DNA from: JdFR-22 sp964534325
GTDB taxonomy: Archaea; Halobacteriota; Archaeoglobi; Archaeoglobales; Archaeoglobaceae
Assembly: GCA_964534325.1 (NCBI GenBank)
Contig: CAZHOR010000037.1
Coordinates: forward strand, 1 to 9,523
Reading direction: 5' to 3'
DNA: 9,523 bases
Part shown: piece after piece, positions 1 to 6,546 of the stretch
How positions within the stretch are numbered: position 1 is the first letter of the stretch
Layout: each line of letters begins with the position of its first letter
Made by a program: the position numbers and the translations under genes
Notes under the pieces: generated by a model
What the model was told of the DNA's origin: nothing
The model's input: the letters and a program-made list of their open reading frames with translations, nothing else
The model's database searches: none

Positions 1-82
1 GCAAAAAGGTAGGTAATTCAATATAGGGTCAAGTTCTTAACCGATGACGTATGGAATAGATACTATGTTCTTTAGTCCAGTT

Positions 83-130
83 CGAGAAAGAAACTCTATA
101 TATTATTTAATAACTAAAAAGAATAGTGGA
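83..130 (+). promoter_or_regulatory. Archaeal promoter (BRE/TATA) for rmlA
   Basis: A purine-rich BRE-like stretch (about 83-93) is followed by an alternating TATATATT box at about 97-104. The usual 25-27 nt spacing puts transcription start near 125-128, giving a very short leader of about 10 nt before the ATG at 136. Only a weak GTGGA (126-130) could act as a ribosome binding site, so near-leaderless initiation is likely. The placement is inferred from pattern alone. The rest of positions 1-135 shows no open frame that I can support. Confidence 0.55.
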
Positions 131-135
131 TTAAG

Positions 136-1179
136 ATGAAAGGACTAATTCTCTCAGGTGGACACGGAACCAGACTTCGACCTATTACATTTTCACAACA
201 AAAACAGCTTTTACCAGTTGCGAACAAACCCATCTTATTTTATGCTATCGAAGACCTTATTGAGGCAGGAGCTAAAGAAATAGCGATTATTGTAGGTCCC
301 AACAAAGAACAGGTCATGGAAACTGTTAACTCAGTTAATTGGGACGCTGATATACAATTTATCTATCAGGACGAGCCTAAGGGTCTAGCTCACACCATCC
401 TCATATCAGAAGAGTTCCTTGATGAGCCTTTCATAATGTATCTGGGCGACAATATTTTGAGAGATGGTATAGTATTACATGCCAATAAGAATAGGGATTA
501 TGATGCCAGTATAATGCTTACGGAGGTTGATAATCCCAGCCAGTTTGGAGTTGCCGAGCTTAACCCTGATGGAACTATCAAAAGGCTGGTAGAGAAGCCA
601 AAGGACCCTCCAAGCAATCTTGCCTTGGTTGGAATTTATTCCTTTAAACCAGTCATATTTGATGCTTGTAAGAAAATAAAACCCTCCTGGAGAGGCGAAC
701 TGGAGATTACGGATGCTATCCAATGGTTAATTGAGAACGGATATAAAGTTGGCTACACCAAGGTTGAGGGATGGTGGAAGGACACAGGAAAACCCGAGGA
801 TATACTGGAGGCCAATAGACTGGTATTAGATGATATAGAAAAGGATGTCAGAATTGAAACTGACTCAAATATAATTGGCAGAGTAATAATAGAAGAAGGA
901 ACAGAAATAAAGAACAGTATCGTTAAAGGACCAACTATAGTCGGAGGAAGTTGTAAAATAAAGAATTCTTATATTGGCCCCTACACCAGCATTGGGAAAG
1001 ATTGCTTAATTAATGAAACTGAGGTCGAGGACTCTGTTGTAATGGAAGGTTCAGAGATTTCAAGTGGAGGGAGAATTATCGAGAGCTTGATAGGAAAAGA
1101 AGTGAAAATAAAGAAGAAAGTTGGTTTGCCTGAAGGAAGAAAACTAATTCTTGGCGACTCTTCAGAGATCTTGGGGTAG
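136..1179 (+). CDS. rmlA: Glucose-1-phosphate thymidylyltransferase, long form (RmlA)
   Basis: Predicted to make dTDP-glucose from dTTP and glucose-1-phosphate, the first step of dTDP-L-rhamnose synthesis in the cytoplasm. The 347-residue protein opens with the nucleotidyltransferase signature GGHGTRLRP (residues 8-16), K23 and PVANKP. It also has the LGDN metal/substrate loop (103-106), EKP (153-155), GELEITDAI (188-196) and WWKDTG (213-218). From about residue 240 to the end there are hexapeptide-type repeats of a left-handed beta-helix, typical of the 'long' RmlA subfamily (about 350 residues) common in archaea. The ATG at 136 places the conserved MKGLILSGG at the very N terminus. It is first in the operon, 4 nt before rmlB. 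Nucleotide specificity (dTTP versus UTP) cannot be read from sequence, but adjacent rmlB, rmlC and rmlD make the rhamnose role very likely. Confidence 0.95.
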   Translation: MKGLILSGGHGTRLRPITFSQQKQLLPVANKPILFYAIEDLIEAGAKEIAIIVGPNKEQVMETVNSVNWDADIQFIYQDEPKGLAHTILISEEFLDEPFIMYLGDNILRDGIVLHANKNRDYDASIMLTEVDNPSQFGVAELNPDGTIKRLVEKPKDPPSNLALVGIYSFKPVIFDACKKIKPSWRGELEITDAIQWLIENGYKVGYTKVEGWWKDTGKPEDILEANRLVLDDIEKDVRIETDSNIIGRVIIEEGTEIKNSIVKGPTIVGGSCKIKNSYIGPYTSIGKDCLINETEVEDSVVMEGSEISSGGRIIESLIGKEVKIKKKVGLPEGRKLILGDSSEILG

Positions 1180-1183
1180 AATT

Positions 1184-2164
1184 ATGAAAGTGCTGGTAAC
1201 TGGTGGTTTAGGATTCATTGGAAGCAATTTCGTAAGACAAGTAAGACAATTGAGTAATGAAGAAGTTACTGTAGTAGATGCTTTGAAGTACGGCTCTAAC
1301 AAAGATAATTTAAAAGATGTGGATTACAGGTTGGTGGAAGGCGACATAGGCGACATCAACCTCATGGACGAACTAGTTAGTGATGCTGATGTTATAGTGA
1401 ATTTCGCTGCTGAAACTCACGTGGATAGAAGCATTTCCAACCCCTACACTTTCCTCGAGAGCAATACAATTGGTACATTCAATATACTAGAAGCTATACG
1501 AAATAACAACCCTAATGCTAGGTTAGTCCACATTGGGACAGATGAGGTCTACGGCGACATAGAAGAAGGCTCCTTCAAGGAGGGGGACAGACTCAAACCC
1601 TCATCTCCCTACTCTGCCAGTAAGGCTTCTGCTGACATGCTGGTATTATCTTATGCGAGAACTTACGGCACTGACGCTCTAATCACCAGGTGCACCAACA
1701 ATTACGGACCATACCAGTTCCCAGAGAAGCTAATTCCCAAGGCGATAATTAGAGCCTCCATGAACGAGAAAATACCAATTTATGGCACAGGAAAGAACGT
1801 CAGAGACTGGATCTACGTTGAAGATCATTGCTATGCTATAAGGCAGGTGATGGAGAAAGGCGAGAAAGGAGAAATCTACAATATAGGTAGTGGTGAGGAG
1901 AAGACCAATGTGGAAGTGGTCTCACACATACTGGAGATAATGGGTAAACCGGATCTAATGGACTTCGTGGAGGACAGGCCAGGACACGATATTAGGTACA
2001 GCCTGGATTCCTCTAAGATCACTGAGCTGGGATGGAGACCTGAACACAATTTTAAACAAGGACTGAAGGATACTGTGGAGTGGTACCTGGAGAATGAGTG
2101 GTGGTGGAAGCCGCTTGCAGATGAGGAAGTACTGGATTCAACCCCCTGGAAAGTGAAGTGGTAG
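1184..2164 (+). CDS. rmlB: dTDP-glucose 4,6-dehydratase (RmlB)
   Basis: Converts dTDP-glucose to dTDP-4-keto-6-deoxyglucose, the second step of rhamnose synthesis, using tightly bound NAD+. This is an extended short-chain dehydrogenase of 326 residues. It has the Rossmann motif GGLGFIG (7-13), AAETHVDRS (75-83), the dehydratase catalytic triplet T119-D120-E121 in TDEVYGD, and the Y143-xxx-K147 pair. NNYGPYQFPEKLIP (172-185) and RDWIYVEDH are also family hallmarks. The ATG at 1184 is chosen because it starts MKVLVTGG directly and lies 4 nt after the rmlA stop with a GGGGT element just upstream. A TTG at 1151 would add 11 unconserved residues overlapping rmlA. It is probably co-transcribed with rmlA. 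The end of the gene is followed by a new promoter for the TA pair. Confidence 0.95.
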   Translation: MKVLVTGGLGFIGSNFVRQVRQLSNEEVTVVDALKYGSNKDNLKDVDYRLVEGDIGDINLMDELVSDADVIVNFAAETHVDRSISNPYTFLESNTIGTFNILEAIRNNNPNARLVHIGTDEVYGDIEEGSFKEGDRLKPSSPYSASKASADMLVLSYARTYGTDALITRCTNNYGPYQFPEKLIPKAIIRASMNEKIPIYGTGKNVRDWIYVEDHCYAIRQVMEKGEKGEIYNIGSGEEKTNVEVVSHILEIMGKPDLMDFVEDRPGHDIRYSLDSSKITELGWRPEHNFKQGLKDTVEWYLENEWWWKPLADEEVLDSTPWKVKW

Positions 2165-2183
2165 TTTAAGTCTTTTAATTGGG

Positions 2184-2190
2184 TTTATAT
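2184..2190 (+). promoter_or_regulatory. TATA box of the first toxin-antitoxin pair
   Basis: GTTTATAT-like TATA box in the 77-nt gap after rmlB. The expected transcription start is about 2213-2217, leaving a leader of about 25-30 nt that contains a good ribosome binding site, GGTGA (2232-2236), 5 nt before the GTG at 2242. Two copies of GTTTAAG (2164-2170 and 2200-2206) flank the box. This promoter probably also serves rmlC and rmlD, because no other is visible before them. Confidence 0.5.
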
Positions 2191-2241
2191 CCGAAAGTTG
2201 TTTAAGGGTCAGCATCGTTACAATATTTGTGGGTGAGAAAA

Positions 2242-2451
2242 GTGAAAGAGATCAATGTCAAGGTTCCGGAGTGGATGGATGAGGACTTCTTTAAGTTACA
2301 GGTTGAAAGGATAATAACTCTGGAAAAGAAGAAAAGAGAGCTCATGGAGAAGACAGTAGAAAAACTGGACCTGAATGAAAATGACTTAAAAGATCTAGAG
2401 AAGGTCAGGGAACAAGTATGGAGAGAAGAGAAAAAGAAATTGGGGCTTTAG
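2242..2451 (+). CDS. Small antitoxin-like protein of PIN-toxin pair 1
   Basis: Likely antitoxin that neutralises the PIN-domain RNase encoded just downstream. The predicted protein is 69 residues and strongly charged. It has an N-terminal beta-strand-like segment (MKEINVKVPEW) followed by a long Lys/Glu-rich helical region (about 14-66), a layout usual in small archaeal VapB-like antitoxins. The GTG at 2242 is chosen because GGTGA (2232-2236) sits 5 nt upstream. The TTG at 2227 lies before that site and would have no ribosome binding site. The gene overlaps the toxin by 34 nt in another frame, supporting translational coupling. I do not recognise a named antitoxin family, so the role rests mainly on size, composition and position. 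Confidence 0.75.
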   Translation: MKEINVKVPEWMDEDFFKLQVERIITLEKKKRELMEKTVEKLDLNENDLKDLEKVREQVWREEKKKLGL

Positions 2452-2867
2452 TTATTGATACGAACATAGTAATCTCTTCTTTAATTCCAGCAAAATCAAA
2501 ACTGAGAGATGTCCTATTATCCGGAAAAATAAAGTTCCGTGCTCCAGAGTATCTTTTAAAGGAACTGGATAAATACTGGGATATCGTTGTGGAAAAAGCA
2601 GAAAAGAAAGGGGTTGCAAGAGTAGACCTCGAGCTTACAAAAGAAGAACTGCTCTCAAAAATTATCTTTGAGACAGAAAAAACCTACCGCCCTAAAATCC
2701 AGCAAGCTTACGACATCTGCAAAAAATTTGATGAGAAAGATACACCATTTGTGGCCTTATCTCTTGCCCTGGGAATTCCCATTCTAACAAATGACGGAGG
2801 AATAATAGAGAACTCCGGAGCCTATAAGGTACTAAAAATCGATGAGCTATTCAAAATAATTGAGTGA
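2418..2867 (+). CDS. VapC-like PIN-domain ribonuclease toxin 1
   Basis: Predicted Mg2+-dependent RNase toxin of the PIN superfamily, 149 residues. The acidic metal-binding residues are recognisable: D14 in VIDTNIVIS, E49 in the KELDK segment, D108 in DTPFVALSLAL and D126 in LTNDGG. The DTPFVALSLA motif resembles the PIN_2-type group rather than classic short VapC. The ATG at 2418 is the only standard start before the conserved first strand, and it leaves an eight-residue charged N-terminal extension. It overlaps the antitoxin gene by 34 nt. Its stop (2865-2867) is 4 nt before rmlC, so the toxin is embedded in the rhamnose operon. RNA target unknown. Confidence 0.85.
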   Translation: MERREKEIGALVIDTNIVISSLIPAKSKLRDVLLSGKIKFRAPEYLLKELDKYWDIVVEKAEKKGVARVDLELTKEELLSKIIFETEKTYRPKIQQAYDICKKFDEKDTPFVALSLALGIPILTNDGGIIENSGAYKVLKIDELFKIIE

Positions 2868-2871
2868 TACC

Positions 2872-3429
2872 ATGCCCTTCGAATTCGAGAGAATGGGGAT
2901 CCCTGATGTTGTTCTGGTGAAGCCCAAGGTCTTTGGAGATGAAAGAGGATTCTTCATGGAAACCTACCAAAGAGAGGTTTTTGAGGCCAATGGGATTACG
3001 GGAGAGTTCATTCAAGACAACCACTCCAGGTCAGAGTATGGTGTGCTTAGAGGTTTGCACTTCCAGAAAGAGCCTTACGCTCAGGCCAAACTCGTGAGGT
3101 GTGTCAGAGGAGAGATCTTCGATGTGGCCGTTGATCTGAGGAGGAACTCACCCACTTTTGGTCGGTATGTTGGTATGGTGTTATCGGAGGAGAATAAGCA
3201 TCAATTGTATATTCCTCGGGGTTTTGCTCATGGTTTCATGGTTTTGAGTGATTTCGCTGACGTATGCTATAAAGTGGATAACGTGTACGCTCCTGACCAT
3301 GAGGGAGGGTTGCTGTGGAATGATTCCGATGTGGGGATTGAGTGGCCTAACAATAACCCCACATTATCGGAAAAAGATTGTGAGTGGCCCACATTAAAAG
3401 AGTTAGTGGATAAGGGTGATCTGTTTTGA
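2872..3429 (+). CDS. rmlC: dTDP-4-dehydrorhamnose 3,5-epimerase (RmlC)
   Basis: Epimerises dTDP-4-keto-6-deoxyglucose at C3 and C5, the third step to dTDP-L-rhamnose. It is a cupin-fold homodimeric enzyme, 185 residues here, about the family length. Signatures are DERGFFMETY (23-32), QDNHSRS (48-54), LRGLHFQ (59-65) with the catalytic-type H63, and the substrate-binding K73. YIPRGFAHGF (113-122) and the VYAPDHEGGLLWND region (138-151) follow. The ATG at 2872 is preferred: the conserved core begins shortly after it and GAGTGAT (2862-2868) lies just upstream. An in-frame TTG at 2860 would only add four residues. It follows the toxin gene by 4 nt and overlaps rmlD by 4 nt, so it is separated from rmlAB by the TA pair. 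Confidence 0.95.
   Translation: MPFEFERMGIPDVVLVKPKVFGDERGFFMETYQREVFEANGITGEFIQDNHSRSEYGVLRGLHFQKEPYAQAKLVRCVRGEIFDVAVDLRRNSPTFGRYVGMVLSEENKHQLYIPRGFAHGFMVLSDFADVCYKVDNVYAPDHEGGLLWNDSDVGIEWPNNNPTLSEKDCEWPTLKELVDKGDLF
3414..3420 (+). promoter_or_regulatory. Ribosome binding site deciding the rmlD TTG start
   Basis: GGGTGAT lies inside the end of rmlC, 5 nt before the TTG at 3426. It is a near-perfect complement to the archaeal 16S 3' end and explains initiation at an unusual codon, with TTGA shared between the rmlD start and the rmlC stop. Confidence 0.7.
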
Positions 3430-4265
3430 AGGTTGCAGTGATAGGAGCTAATGGTCAGCTGGGAAGTGATTTGGTTGAAGTTTTTGATGATGTAGTCCCT
3501 CTGACCCACGATGATGTGGATGTTAAGGATTCTGAGAGTTTGAAGAAGATCAAGGAGATCAAGCCTGATGTGGTGATCAACACTGCTGCTTATGTCAGGG
3601 TTGATGATGCTGAAGTTGAGGTTGAAGAGGCTTTCAAAGTTAATGCTATCGGTGCATTAAATGTAGCTATAGTGTGTAACGAGGTAAATGCAATTAATGT
3701 CTATATCAGTACTGATTACGTTTTTGATGGTGAGAAAGGAGAGCCATACACTGAAGATGACATCCCCAATCCCATTAACGTTTATGGGGCAAGTAAGTAT
3801 GCAGGAGAAATCTTTACTAGGAATTATTGTGGTAAATGGTATATCATAAGGGTTGCCAGTCTTTACGGGAAGGCTGGAGCAAGAGGCAAGGGTGGTAATT
3901 TTGTTGAGGCAATGATACGGAAAGCCAAGAATAGTGAGGAGATTAAAGTTGTTAATGACATCTATATGAGCCCTACTTATACCAAAGATGTTGCTGAAAC
4001 GATGGGAGAGTTTTTGGAGGTTGGGCCTGATTATGGGGTTTATCATATGGTGAATGAAGGATATTGTAACTGGTACGAATTCACTAAGGAGATTTTTGAT
4101 GTGTTGGGGTGGGATGTTCCGTTGACTTCTATTAAGTCTAGGGAGTTGAATAGGATTGCTGATAGGCCTAAATTTTCTGTGCTGGAAAATAGAGGGATTG
4201 AGAGGTTAGTATTGAAAATGGGGAGCTGGCAGGAAGGATTGAGAAGGTATTTGAGTGATAGATAA
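3426..4265 (+). CDS. rmlD: dTDP-4-dehydrorhamnose reductase (RmlD)
   Basis: Reduces dTDP-4-keto-L-rhamnose with NAD(P)H to dTDP-L-rhamnose, the last step of donor synthesis. This is a short-chain dehydrogenase of 279 residues. Motifs are GANGQLG (7-13) for the nucleotide, the N52-T-A-A-Y region, STDYVFDG (95-102) and the Y120-xxx-K124 catalytic pair in YGASKYAGE. MSPTYTKDVA (181-190) and a C-terminal GSWQEGLRRYL ending are also typical of RmlD. The start is TTG at 3426, supported by a strong GGGTGAT 5 nt upstream and by the Rossmann motif beginning immediately. The 4-nt overlap with rmlC indicates translational coupling. It completes the rml set in this window. Confidence 0.94.
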   Translation: MKVAVIGANGQLGSDLVEVFDDVVPLTHDDVDVKDSESLKKIKEIKPDVVINTAAYVRVDDAEVEVEEAFKVNAIGALNVAIVCNEVNAINVYISTDYVFDGEKGEPYTEDDIPNPINVYGASKYAGEIFTRNYCGKWYIIRVASLYGKAGARGKGGNFVEAMIRKAKNSEEIKVVNDIYMSPTYTKDVAETMGEFLEVGPDYGVYHMVNEGYCNWYEFTKEIFDVLGWDVPLTSIKSRELNRIADRPKFSVLENRGIERLVLKMGSWQEGLRRYLSDR

Positions 4266-4272
4266 GATAATG

Positions 4273-4315
4273 GTTTTATGGATTAAAAAATTTTTAATAT
4301 TCTTGGATAAGAGGT
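4273..4315 (+). promoter_or_regulatory. Promoter, palindrome and ribosome binding site of TA pair 2
   Basis: In the 57-nt gap after rmlD, a TTTTATG TATA-like box (4273-4279) predicts a start near 4303. The perfect inverted repeat ATTAAAAA-A-TTTTTAAT (4282-4298) lies between them, and GAGGT (4311-4315) is 7 nt before the ATG at 4323. A second TATA-like string (4291-4300) would put the start at the ATG itself and lose the ribosome binding site. The palindrome is well placed to be an operator for antitoxin autoregulation, though such AT-rich symmetry can arise by chance. Confidence 0.4.
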
Positions 4316-4322
4316 AATAAGA

Positions 4323-4541
4323 ATGGTTGAACTATCGATAAAAATACCTGATGACTTGAAATGGATTCTTGAAAGAGAGGATGACCTGAGATTCCTGGAG
4401 TCCGTGCTAATCCAGAAGATGTCTGAGATAAAGTTAGGAGATATCTTAACAGAGGAAAGCGAGTTAAAAGAAGAAGACATTGACGAGCTGGACCACCTGG
4501 TCAAAAAAAGCCTGTTCAAAAGAGTGAAGGGAACTGAATGA
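4323..4541 (+). CDS. Small antitoxin-like protein of PIN-toxin pair 2
   Basis: Likely antitoxin for the PIN protein that follows, 72 residues. It begins with an MVELSIKIPDDL strand-turn, a pattern common in small archaeal antitoxins of PIN toxins. It continues as an acidic, probably helical chain and ends in a basic VKKSLFKRVKG tail. GAGGT at 4311-4315 supports the ATG at 4323. The stop overlaps the toxin start as ATGA (4538-4541), the classic TA coupling. It shares only the general layout of its N terminus with the antitoxin at 2242-2451, so the two pairs are not recent duplicates. I do not recognise a named family. Confidence 0.78.
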   Translation: MVELSIKIPDDLKWILEREDDLRFLESVLIQKMSEIKLGDILTEESELKEEDIDELDHLVKKSLFKRVKGTE

Positions 4542-4948
4542 AGCTGGTGATAGACACCAACATACTTTTCTCTGCACTACTCAGGAACTCCATCACCAGA
4601 AAGATAATCCTTAGCGATGTTTTTGAGATATATGTTCCCGAGTACTTATTTGATGAAATAGACAAGCACAAAGAAGAAATACCAAAGAAAGCAGAGATGA
4701 GTGAAAGAGAGTTTAATGCCTTGTTAACCCTGCTCCAGAAACACGTAAAAATTGTTAGAACAGATGTTTACCAGAATAAAATGTCTTTAGCAGAAAAAAC
4801 GATGGAAGAAGTGGACATAACTGATTCTCCCTTTCTAGCTTTGGCTTTAGAACTGGATTGCCAACTATGGTCAAATGATAAACATTTTGAAGAACAGAAT
4901 CTAGTCAGGGTGTATTCTACGAAGGATGTTTTAGAGCTACTAAAATAA
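4538..4948 (+). CDS. VapC-like PIN-domain ribonuclease toxin 2
   Basis: Predicted Mg2+-dependent RNase toxin of 136 residues. The PIN acidic residues are D6 (LVIDTNILFSALL), E40 (YLFDEIDKH), D96 (DITDSPFLALALEL) and D114 (WSNDKHF). The DSPFLALAL and WSNDKHFEEQ motifs place it in the same PIN_2-like group as the toxin at 2418-2867. Both share a PEYLFDE-like segment, although overall identity looks moderate. The ATG at 4538 starts MKLVIDTN directly and overlaps the antitoxin stop by 4 nt. It is followed by a T-rich stretch and then the flippase 41 nt later. RNA target unknown. Confidence 0.88.
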   Translation: MKLVIDTNILFSALLRNSITRKIILSDVFEIYVPEYLFDEIDKHKEEIPKKAEMSEREFNALLTLLQKHVKIVRTDVYQNKMSLAEKTMEEVDITDSPFLALALELDCQLWSNDKHFEEQNLVRVYSTKDVLELLK

Positions 4949-4970
4949 AAGAATCTGAGTTTAGTTGAGT

Positions 4971-4980
4971 TTTTATTTTT
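4971..4980 (+). terminator. T-rich putative terminator after toxin 2
   Basis: TTTTATTTTT downstream of the toxin 2 stop resembles oligo-T archaeal termination signals, with no hairpin seen. It is too close to the flippase ATG (4990) to serve as a TATA box if the AGGAG site at 4981-4985 is transcribed. The flippase may therefore rely on partial read-through or on a promoter inside the toxin gene. Confidence 0.35.
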
Positions 4981-4989
4981 AGGAGAAGT

Positions 4990-6546
4990 ATGTCGGATGA
5001 AGTGAATCAGAGCCTGCAGAAAATAGCTAAGGGAACAGGTATTGTATTTATTGGTACAATATTTGCGTTAGTTTTTGGTTTTGCTGGTAGAGTAATGGTG
5101 GCAAGGTTTTTTACCCAAAGTGAATATGGTATTTTCTCTCTGGCTTTTGTGATGTTGAATATAGCTGTAATAATTTCAACTCTCGGTTTAAAACAGGGGG
5201 CTACAAGACAAATTGCTTATTATAGAGGGAAAAGCGAGCCTAAGAATGTTCAAGAAGTTGTATTTTCTTCCCTTAAGTTAACCATTTTTACTAGCCTTAT
5301 ACTTACAGCCTTGTTATTTTTCTCTTCAGATCTTATTTCGACCCAGATATTTCATGAATCGGACCTGGCCCCAGCTCTGAGAATAATATCTATAGCCATC
5401 CCTTTCTTTGCTTTGGTTAATATTCTAACTTCTGTATTTAGAGGTTTTGACGACGTTAAGCCAAGGGTCTACTTTCAGAATATCCTAAGGAGTTTTTCGT
5501 TTCCTCTATTTTTAGTTCCAGTTATCGTTTTAAATCTTTCTTTTCAAAAGGCGATGTACGCTTTTTTGGCGTCATTTATAGTTTCTTGTATCTTATTTTT
5601 GATTTACACAATCAAAAAAGCACCATTTAATATAAAATACTCTATTAAAAAAGAGAATAGAATAAATAATATTGAAAAAGAGCTAATAATTTTCTCTTTG
5701 CCCCTGCTCGGAGTGACAGTCCTCAATATGATCATGAGCTGGACGGATACTTTGATGCTTGGCTATTTCAAAGATGCTAATATCGTTGGATTGTACAACG
5801 GGCCAATGCCTCTTGCTCGTTTGATTCCCATTGCGCTTAAGTCGGCTGGATTTATTTATGTTCCAATAATTTCAGGTATATACTCCAGAGGATTAATGGA
5901 AGATGTGAGAATAACCTACCAAGTTCTTACTAAATGGATATTTTTGGCCACTATGCCTCTCTTTTTCATACTCTTTCTATTTCCCACAACATTGTTGGGT
6001 TTTCTTTTCGGAAGAGACTATATCCAGGCTGCTCCAGTATTAAGGATTTTAACTCTCGGTTTTATGTTTCACGCATTTCTTGGATTGAACGGTCTTAGCC
6101 TACTTGTGGCAGGAAAAACAAGACTTCTGATGTGGACCAGTTTGACCGGTGGACTATCTAATGTGATCTTAAATGCAGCTCTAATCCCAACTCTAGGGAT
6201 AATGGGAGCTGCAATTGCTTCCTTTTCATCCTACAGCCTGGTAAACATTCTTAATTCAACTAGACTTTATCAATTACTAAGAATACAGCCGTTTACAAGA
6301 AGCTATGTGAAACCAGTAGGAACTAGCATAGCATTATTGACTCTTATTTATGCTCTTACTTACTCTCTTGTAGTTGAGATCTGGATGCTGCCTCTTCTTC
6401 TAGTTACCTTTCTTTTTGCGTATTTTATTCTATTGTTGTTGACGAGGAGTTTTGATAGAGAGGACATAGATATGTTATTGGCTATAGAAAAGAAATTAGG
6501 TGTGGACGCAACACTAATAAAAAGAGTTTTGAGGAGGTTTGTATAG
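4990..6546 (+). CDS. Wzx-like polysaccharide/lipid-linked glycan flippase
   Basis: Predicted membrane transporter of the MOP superfamily (RfbX/Wzx-like, COG2244 type), moving a lipid-linked glycan from the cytoplasmic to the outer face. The 518 residues contain about 14 hydrophobic helices (roughly 14-33, 48-68, 93-112, 128-150, 167-183, 188-207, 231-250, 262-295, 313-333, 345-375, 382-402, 404-425, 441-462, 466-485). The family-typical VARFFTQSEYGIFSLA (37-52) follows the first helix, and FGRDYIQAAPVLRIL (340-354) lies in the second half. The ATG at 4990 has AGGAG (4981-4985) 4 nt upstream. Beside the rhamnose genes, the natural cargo is a rhamnose-containing surface or N-linked glycan, as inferred for AglR-like proteins in haloarchaea. 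Its stop abuts the convergent sulfatase-like gene with no spacer. Confidence 0.9.
   Translation: MSDEVNQSLQKIAKGTGIVFIGTIFALVFGFAGRVMVARFFTQSEYGIFSLAFVMLNIAVIISTLGLKQGATRQIAYYRGKSEPKNVQEVVFSSLKLTIFTSLILTALLFFSSDLISTQIFHESDLAPALRIISIAIPFFALVNILTSVFRGFDDVKPRVYFQNILRSFSFPLFLVPVIVLNLSFQKAMYAFLASFIVSCILFLIYTIKKAPFNIKYSIKKENRINNIEKELIIFSLPLLGVTVLNMIMSWTDTLMLGYFKDANIVGLYNGPMPLARLIPIALKSAGFIYVPIISGIYSRGLMEDVRITYQVLTKWIFLATMPLFFILFLFPTTLLGFLFGRDYIQAAPVLRILTLGFMFHAFLGLNGLSLLVAGKTRLLMWTSLTGGLSNVILNAALIPTLGIMGAAIASFSSYSLVNILNSTRLYQLLRIQPFTRSYVKPVGTSIALLTLIYALTYSLVVEIWMLPLLLVTFLFAYFILLLLTRSFDREDIDMLLAIEKKLGVDATLIKRVLRRFV

Noticed and set aside
475..723. Open frame on the - strand opposite rmlA
   Set aside because: Antisense shadow of a strongly conserved gene, with no motif or ribosome binding site.
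1151..1183. Upstream TTG start for rmlB adding 11 residues
   Set aside because: It overlaps rmlA out of frame, adds residues before a Rossmann strand that normally starts the protein, and the ATG at 1184 has better spacing and a GGGGT element.
2860..2871. TTG start for rmlC overlapping the toxin gene
   Set aside because: It adds only four residues. The ATG at 2872 has GAGTGAT directly upstream and suits the family start.
3657..4046. 129-codon open frame on the - strand opposite rmlD
   Set aside because: Lies wholly across rmlD, whose own motifs are intact; no recognisable domain.
4283..4519. Open frame opposite antitoxin 2
   Set aside because: Ser-rich mirror of a Glu/Asp/Lys-rich gene, and the sense frame has the ribosome binding site and toxin overlap.
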